Source: Alphaproteobacteria bacterium
Lineage (GTDB): Bacteria; Pseudomonadota; Alphaproteobacteria; SMXP01
Assembly: GCA_004356335.1 (NCBI GenBank)
Contig: SMXP01000058.1
Coordinates: forward strand, 1 to 9,793
Reading direction: 5' to 3'
Length of the DNA: 9,793 nt
In this document: in pieces, positions 6,159-9,793 of the stretch
How positions within the stretch are numbered: position 1 is the first letter of the stretch
Layout of the letters: the number at the start of each line of letters is the position of its first letter
Notes under the pieces: model-generated
What the model saw: only the letters and a program-made list of their open reading frames with translations
What the model was told of the DNA's origin: nothing
The model's database searches: none
Position numbers and translations under genes: made by a program

Positions 6159-6557
6159 TCATGTTTTTGGCGTTACCACAACGGTATCGCCGCCCGATCG
6201 AGACCACGCGGTGTAGCCACCCTTGATGTGAACGACATTTTCTAAGCCCATATCCTTCAATGCTTTTGCGGCTAAGGCAGAACGCCAACCGCTGCCGCAA
6301 AAAAGCACGAAAGTTTTGTGTTGCTGAAAAATGTCTTTGGCATAGGGACTTTCCGGGTCGACCCAAAACTCCAAGAGACCACGGGGGGCATGAAAGGCGC
6401 CGGGGATGGTTCCCTCCTGCCAAAGTTCCCGCACGTCGCGAATATCCACAAGTTGAACGGTATTGTCGGAAAGCCGGGCTTTGACCTGGTCCACGCTCCA
6501 CGTCTCGATGTCTTGCTCGGCGTCGGCGACCAGCTTGCTGACCGGCGTTATGGCCAT
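6159..6557 (-). CDS. Single-domain rhodanese-like protein
   Basis: A 132-residue cytosolic protein with one rhodanese domain, a fold that moves sulfane sulfur through a cysteine persulfide. The active-site loop is CGSGWRS, with Cys87 as the likely persulfide carrier and Arg92 closing the six-residue loop. Other family marks are VDIRDVRELWQEGTIPGAFHAPRGLLEFW (about 37-65) and the C-terminal IKGGYTAW. The acceptor is unknown. I chose the ATG at 6557 because AAGGGA lies seven bases upstream and a candidate promoter predicts a transcript start near 6616, downstream of the longest possible start at 6620. An ATG at 6593 remains possible. It lies downstream of glnA but is separated from it by a repeat cluster, so it is probably transcribed on its own. 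Confidence 0.88.
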   Translation of the reverse strand: MAITPVSKLVADAEQDIETWSVDQVKARLSDNTVQLVDIRDVRELWQEGTIPGAFHAPRGLLEFWVDPESPYAKDIFQQHKTFVLFCGSGWRSALAAKALKDMGLENVVHIKGGYTAWSRSGGDTVVVTPKT

Positions 6558-6622
6558 GACAATATCCCTTGGAAGGTCCAAAACCACCTTCATCGATGAC
6601 CGAACAAGGCTCAAATGCATCG

Positions 6623-6650
6623 ATTATCAGGCCCCTATCGAAGCGCTCAA
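6623..6650 (-). promoter_or_regulatory. Candidate promoter of the rhodanese gene
   Basis: On the minus strand, TTGAGC (6645-6650) and GATAAT (6623-6628) are 16 bases apart. The -10 matches consensus at five of six positions and the -35 at four. The predicted start near 6616 leaves a leader of about 60 bases before the ATG at 6557. Confidence 0.4.
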
Positions 6651-6668
6651 TAATCAGACGAAACTAAA

Positions 6669-6769
6669 CACCTTCGCCGGGGCATGCTTTTCCTGAATGG
6701 GCTCTCAGTCTTTGTTTGGTCGCCCATTCGGACGGAAAACCGGTACCCACTTTTCCTGAATGGGCTCTA
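6669..6769 (-). repeat. Palindromic repeat cluster at the glnA 3' end
   Basis: Read on the minus strand from glnA: TAGAGCCCATTCAGG, then CCGGTTTTCC and GAATGGGC (a full unit, 6769-6722), the CGACCAAACAAAGACTG linker, and a second unit cut off at 6670 inside its GC-rich inserted hairpin. Both stem arms of the full unit carry GCCC/GGGC in place of GCGC/GCGC. The initial TAG is the glnA stop codon. Confidence 0.85.
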
Positions 6770-8176
6770 AGAGCTGTAATACATCTCGAATTCGATCGGA
6801 TGGGGGGCCTGTTCGAACCGCTCAATCTCTTCCATTTTCAGTTTGAGATAGGCGTTGATCTGATCATCGTCGAACACGCCGCCCTTTGTCAGAAAAGCGC
6901 GGTCCGCATCCAGTGCCTCGGTGGCTTCTCTAAGCGAACCACAGACTTGTGGCACGTCGGCAATCTCTTCCGGCGGCAGTTCATAGAGATCCTTATCCAT
7001 CGGATCGCCCGGATGAATCTTATTCTCCATGCCGTCAAGGCCGGCCATCAGCATAGCGGAAAAGGCCAGATAGGCATTGGCTGCCGGATCCGGGAAGCGC
7101 ACTTCGACACGCTTTCCTTTGGGCGATGTGGCAAACGGGATCCGGCAAGCCGCCGACCGATTGCGTGCCGAGTAAGCCAGCAGAACAGGCGCCTCAAAAC
7201 CGGGCACCAATCTTTTATAGCTATTCGTGGTCGGATTGCTGAATGCATTGATCGCTTTGGCATGTCGAATGATGCCGCCAATGTAATACAATGCCGACTC
7301 GGACAGATCGGCATATTCCGAACCAGCGAAAATCGGTGTATCACCTTTCCAGAGCGATTGGTGAACGTGCATGCCCGATCCATTGTCGTTCAAAACGGGC
7401 TTGGGCATGAAGGTTGCGGTCTTGCCGTAAGCAAGCGCTACCATAGACGTACAATACTTGTAGATCTGGAGATTGTCAGCCGTTCGCACCAGCGTATCAA
7501 ACTTGATGCCAAGTTCATGCTGAGATGGCGCCACTTCGTGGTGGTGCTTCTCCGTTTCCACGCCCATCTCTTTCATGACGGTCAGGATTTCCGAACGAAT
7601 ATCCTGTGCGCTGTCTACCGGCGGCACCGGAAAGTATCCGCCTTTGGCGGCGGGCCTATGCCCTAAGTTACCGGAATCATATTCGGTGCCCGTATTATAG
7701 GGCCCTTCGATGGAATCGATCTGAAACCCGCACTTGTTTTGGTCGTTGGTCCACCGCACATCGTCGAAGATAAAAAACTCGGGCTCCGGTCCAAACAGAG
7801 CTCGGTCGCCGTGTCCCGTTTGTTGCAGGAAAGCCTCTGCTTTTTTCGCCGTAGAGCGCGGATCGCGGCTATAGGGCTCACCGGTCAACGGCTCGTGAAT
7901 ATCGCACACCATAATCAGTGTCGCTTGGGCCGTAAAAGGATCCATGACTGCGGTTGAAGCGTCCGGGATCAAAGTCATGTCGGATTCATGAATGGCCTTC
8001 CATCCGGCGATCGAAGAGCCATCGAACATGACCCCTTCCGTGAAGAAATCGTCGTCGGCCAAACTGCTGTCGAAAGAGACGTGCTGCCATTTTCCGCGCG
8101 GGTCGGTAAAGCGGAGGTCAACGTATTTGACGTCCTTGTCTTTGATTGTCTGCATTACAGATTTCGCATCACCCAT
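6767..8176 (-). CDS. glnA: Glutamine synthetase type I
   Basis: A full-length 469-residue GSI enzyme that makes glutamine from glutamate, ammonia and ATP; it works as a cytosolic dodecamer. Visible signatures: FDGSSIAGWKAIHESDM (51-67), the metal-binding Glu pair in GPEPEF (E131, E133), NDNGSGMHVHQS (263-274), the ATP-site NPTTNSYKRLVPG (314-326), SARNRSAACRIP (336-347) and VEVRFPDP (357-364). Tyr398 in DLYELPPEE matches the adenylylation tyrosine of the GSI-beta class, so GlnE control is likely. The length equals that of the E. coli enzyme and the C-terminus (EFEMYYSS) is intact. It lies 179 bp downstream of glnB in the same orientation, the usual alphaproteobacterial order. GATAGGA precedes the ATG. 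Transcription probably comes from the sigma-54 promoter before glnB and possibly from the gap between the genes. The TAG stop is shared with a repeat end. Confidence 0.97.
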   Translation of the reverse strand: MGDAKSVMQTIKDKDVKYVDLRFTDPRGKWQHVSFDSSLADDDFFTEGVMFDGSSIAGWKAIHESDMTLIPDASTAVMDPFTAQATLIMVCDIHEPLTGEPYSRDPRSTAKKAEAFLQQTGHGDRALFGPEPEFFIFDDVRWTNDQNKCGFQIDSIEGPYNTGTEYDSGNLGHRPAAKGGYFPVPPVDSAQDIRSEILTVMKEMGVETEKHHHEVAPSQHELGIKFDTLVRTADNLQIYKYCTSMVALAYGKTATFMPKPVLNDNGSGMHVHQSLWKGDTPIFAGSEYADLSESALYYIGGIIRHAKAINAFSNPTTNSYKRLVPGFEAPVLLAYSARNRSAACRIPFATSPKGKRVEVRFPDPAANAYLAFSAMLMAGLDGMENKIHPGDPMDKDLYELPPEEIADVPQVCGSLREATEALDADRAFLTKGGVFDDDQINAYLKLKMEEIERFEQAPHPIEFEMYYSS

Positions 8177-8212
8177 CGATTTTATTCCTATCTTGCTAAG
8201 TCTTGATCCAAT

Positions 8213-8224
8213 CCGCCATGGCGG
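8213..8224. repeat. 12-bp perfect palindrome before glnA
   Basis: CCGCCATGGCGG lies 37-48 bases upstream of the glnA ATG. It could be an operator or a leader hairpin, but a 12-bp palindrome may also occur by chance. Confidence 0.3.
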
Positions 8225-8267
8225 GGTTTAGAATTAAGTGGTTTAGTTCGTTGTTAGAGGAAGTGGC

Positions 8268-8294
8268 AGTATAAATGGCCGCACATGATGTCAT
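8268..8294 (-). promoter_or_regulatory. Weak candidate promoter for glnA alone
   Basis: On the minus strand, ATGACA (8289-8294) and TATACT (8268-8273) each match the sigma-70 hexamers at five of six positions, but the 15-base spacer is short. It lies about 90 bases before glnA and could give glnA transcription independent of glnB. Confidence 0.25.
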
Positions 8295-8355
8295 TGGTTG
8301 TGTTCGTTCGTGTGACCCCCACCTGTTTACTAATTATCGTGACGGGGTGGTTTTT

Positions 8356-8694
8356 TTAGATCGCGTCCCGGCCGGTCTCGCCCGTTCGAATTCTGATGGC
8401 GTCTTCAACATTGCTGATGAAGATTTTGCCGTCACCGATTCGCCCCGTCCGTGCCGCTTGTTGAATGGCCTCGACGGCCCGTTCCACCTGATCCTCCGCC
8501 AGGACGATTTCAATCTTTAGTTTGGGCAGGAAATCCACGACATATTCCGCTCCCCGATAGAGTTCCGTGTGTCCCTTCTGACGGCCGAATCCCTTGGCCT
8601 CGACCACGGTCATTCCCTGAAGGCCGATCTCGTGAAGGGCCTCTTTCACTTCATCTAGCTTGAAAGGTTTGATGATGGCTTCGATTTTCTTCAT
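8356..8694 (-). CDS. glnB: Nitrogen regulatory protein P-II
   Basis: A 112-residue PII signal protein, the standard length. PII trimers sense 2-oxoglutarate, ATP/ADP and, through uridylylation, glutamine, and they control GlnE and NtrB. Seen here: MKKIEAIIKPFKLDEVKEAL, the T-loop (about 37-55) with the uridylylation Tyr51 in GHTELYRGAEY, and the B-loop TGRIGDGKIF (83-92). Linkage to glnA rather than amtB favours GlnB over GlnK. The nearest GGAGG lies 14 bases before the ATG, farther than usual, so the ribosome binding site is weak. The gene is first in the pair with glnA, and a near-consensus sigma-54 promoter lies 57-72 bases upstream. It diverges from the aminotransferase across 229 bp. Confidence 0.97.
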   Translation of the reverse strand: MKKIEAIIKPFKLDEVKEALHEIGLQGMTVVEAKGFGRQKGHTELYRGAEYVVDFLPKLKIEIVLAEDQVERAVEAIQQAARTGRIGDGKIFISNVEDAIRIRTGETGRDAI

Positions 8695-8750
8695 AAGGAC
8701 GTGGATAGCCTCCCGCGTTTCAGGGTGTCGAGCCGCTGCGAGGAAGGAAT

Positions 8751-8766
8751 AGCACGCAGCGTGCCA
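8751..8766 (-). promoter_or_regulatory. Sigma-54 (RpoN) promoter of glnB-glnA
   Basis: On the minus strand, TGGCACGCTGCGTGCT matches TGGCACG-N4-TTGC with one mismatch in the -12 block (GTGC) and correct GG/GC spacing. The predicted start is near 8740, about 46 bases before the glnB ATG. Sigma-54/NtrC control of glnB-glnA is established in related alphaproteobacteria. Confidence 0.7.
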
Positions 8767-8851
8767 ACGGTTAACAAAACGCTAATCGCTAGACAACGCA
8801 AGTTTTTCTAAGGATTGATATGTGGCTACCCTTCGGACACTCAGGCTGTAA

Positions 8852-8868
8852 TGCCCATTTGCAAGGCA
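8852..8868. promoter_or_regulatory. Possible NtrC enhancer site
   Basis: TGCCCATTTGCAAGGCA is a 17-bp dyad with TGCC/GGCA ends, similar in size to NtrC sites but only a partial match to TGCAC-type half-sites. It lies about 110-130 bases upstream of the predicted sigma-54 start, a normal enhancer distance. Confidence 0.35.
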
Positions 8869-8923
8869 CATTGTCTAAAAAATAGGCATATTCGGCTGCC
8901 GGAAAATAACGAGGGATAAAACC

Positions 8924-9793
8924 ATGGAAGCGAACCGGATATTATCCGGCCAGAAGACGACGATTTTCACGGTTATGTCCGCGCTGGCGGTCGAGCATGG
9001 TGCCATCAATCTGGGTCAGGGCTTCCCAGACGGCGAGGGCCCGGAAGATTTGCGCGCCGCGGCGGCGGGCTACATCATGTCCGGGCCCAATCAATATCCT
9101 CCTATGGCCGGCATGCCGGCTCTCAGGCAAGCGGTGGCTCAACATGATCGGCGGTTCTACGGGATCGATGCCGATTGGCAGACGGAGATTCTGGTCACGT
9201 CCGGGGCGACCGAGGCGTTGACCGCGTCTTTTATGGGCCTGCTCAATCCCGGCGATGACGTGGTGCTGATTGAACCGGTGTACGATTCTTACCGACCGAT
9301 CATCGAGACCATGGGTGCCCAGGTGCGCACAGTGCGCTTGGAACCACCACAATGGTCGCTGCCGATCGACGATCTTGCCGCCGCGTTCAGCTCTAAGACC
9401 AAATTACTCGTCTTGAATACGCCGCTAAATCCCATCGGCAAGGTGTTCTCGCGGCAAGAATTGCAGGTCATTGCCGAGCTCGTGGTCGAAAACGACGCTT
9501 ATGTGATTTGCGACGAGGTCTATGAGCACCTCGTGTTTCAAGGTCATCAGCACATCCCCATTATGACGTTACCTGGCATGGATGATCGGTGCGCCCGCAT
9601 TGGATCCGCCGGCAAGACGTTTTCCGTGACCGGTTGGAAGGTCGGGTATATCACCGCGCGGCCCGACATGCTTACAGCCATCGCCAAAGCGCATCAATTC
9701 ATCACGTTTACCACGCCCCCGGCTTTACAGCTTGCGGTCGCCGACGGTCTGGCTAAAGACGATCGCTATTACCAGGACCTAGCCTGTTCTTTG
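8924..9793 (+). CDS. PLP-dependent class I/II aminotransferase (partial)
   Basis: The frame is open from ATG 8924 to the window edge: 290 residues of a family usually about 385-390 long. It resembles the kynurenine/methionine aminotransferase branch of fold type I. Seen: an N-terminal substrate loop AINLGQGFPDGEGP (27-40), SGATEAL (93-99), the PLP-contacting Asn169 in NTPLNPIGK, Asp197 and Tyr200 in CDEVYEHLVF, and the Schiff-base Lys231 in SAGKTFSVTGWKVGY. The substrate-binding Arg near the C-terminus lies beyond the window. It should transfer amino groups from an amino acid to a 2-oxo acid in the cytosol. The donor is uncertain: methionine, glutamine, aromatic amino acids or succinyl-diaminopimelate are all possible. 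AGGGA precedes the ATG by eight bases. It diverges from glnB, so the 229-bp gap must hold both promoters, but I see no convincing one for this gene. Confidence 0.9.
   Translation, partial: MEANRILSGQKTTIFTVMSALAVEHGAINLGQGFPDGEGPEDLRAAAAGYIMSGPNQYPPMAGMPALRQAVAQHDRRFYGIDADWQTEILVTSGATEALTASFMGLLNPGDDVVLIEPVYDSYRPIIETMGAQVRTVRLEPPQWSLPIDDLAAAFSSKTKLLVLNTPLNPIGKVFSRQELQVIAELVVENDAYVICDEVYEHLVFQGHQHIPIMTLPGMDDRCARIGSAGKTFSVTGWKVGYITARPDMLTAIAKAHQFITFTTPPALQLAVADGLAKDDRYYQDLACSL

Noticed and set aside
5899..6216. 105-codon plus-strand frame through the tandem repeats
   Set aside because: Most of the product is a translation of repeat units, and it runs into the rhodanese gene antisense.
6716..7666. 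Long plus-strand open frame (316 codons) opposite glnA
   Set aside because: It begins inside a repeat and runs antisense to well-conserved glnA codons. Its product shows no recognisable domain, and its length is explained by the codon bias of the opposite gene.
8310..8357. Plus-strand terminator ending in seven T's
   Set aside because: The possible stem is only about five base pairs, and no plus-strand gene precedes it. The T's are mostly the end of glnB and its stop codon.
8771..8785. Second CtrA box between glnB and the aminotransferase
   Set aside because: TTAA-N7-CTAA has a mismatch in the second half-site and no clear promoter beside it.

Overview
The window looks like chromosomal DNA of an alphaproteobacterium, probably near the Hyphomicrobiales/Rhizobiales. 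Four things point there: a glnB-glnA pair behind a sigma-54-type promoter, a RhlE-type DEAD-box helicase with the C-terminal tail (GDHVPAFLLRP) I associate with alphaproteobacteria, a full CtrA-type TTAA-N7-TTAAC box, and many intergenic palindromic repeats resembling the rhizobial RIME type. The assignment is an inference from content; no rRNA or other marker gene is present.

Layout, left to right. Positions 1-125 hold the likely 3' end of an unrecognised plus-strand gene. A TfoX N-terminal-domain protein (231-599, +) follows and converges on a PaaG-like enoyl-CoA hydratase/isomerase (608-1405, -). A DEAD-box RNA helicase (1447-2814, -) lies 41 bp upstream of the isomerase and may share its transcript. 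Positions 2815-3409 are non-coding and dominated by repeats. DNA topoisomerase IV subunit B, parE (3410-5494, -), is followed by a 664-bp non-coding region (5495-6158) that contains a candidate cell-cycle promoter, a tiny leader ORF, two hairpins and three tandem repeat units. Next come a single-domain rhodanese (6159-6557, -), glnA (6767-8176, -) and glnB (8356-8694, -). A class I/II aminotransferase (8924 onward, +) diverges from glnB and runs off the right edge.

The best-understood unit is glnB-glnA: the PII nitrogen sensor and glutamine synthetase, each with its nucleotidylation tyrosine intact, behind a near-consensus -24/-12 promoter and a weaker NtrC-like dyad. The other minus-strand genes are housekeeping functions separated by repeat clusters, so they are probably separate transcription units.

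The most notable non-coding features are (1) the parE upstream region and (2) the repeat family. The repeat's terminal TAG serves as the stop codon of both parE and glnA, and its stem shows compensatory base changes between copies. I see no phage, transposase, CRISPR array, tRNA or rRNA, and no clear new protein-based system.
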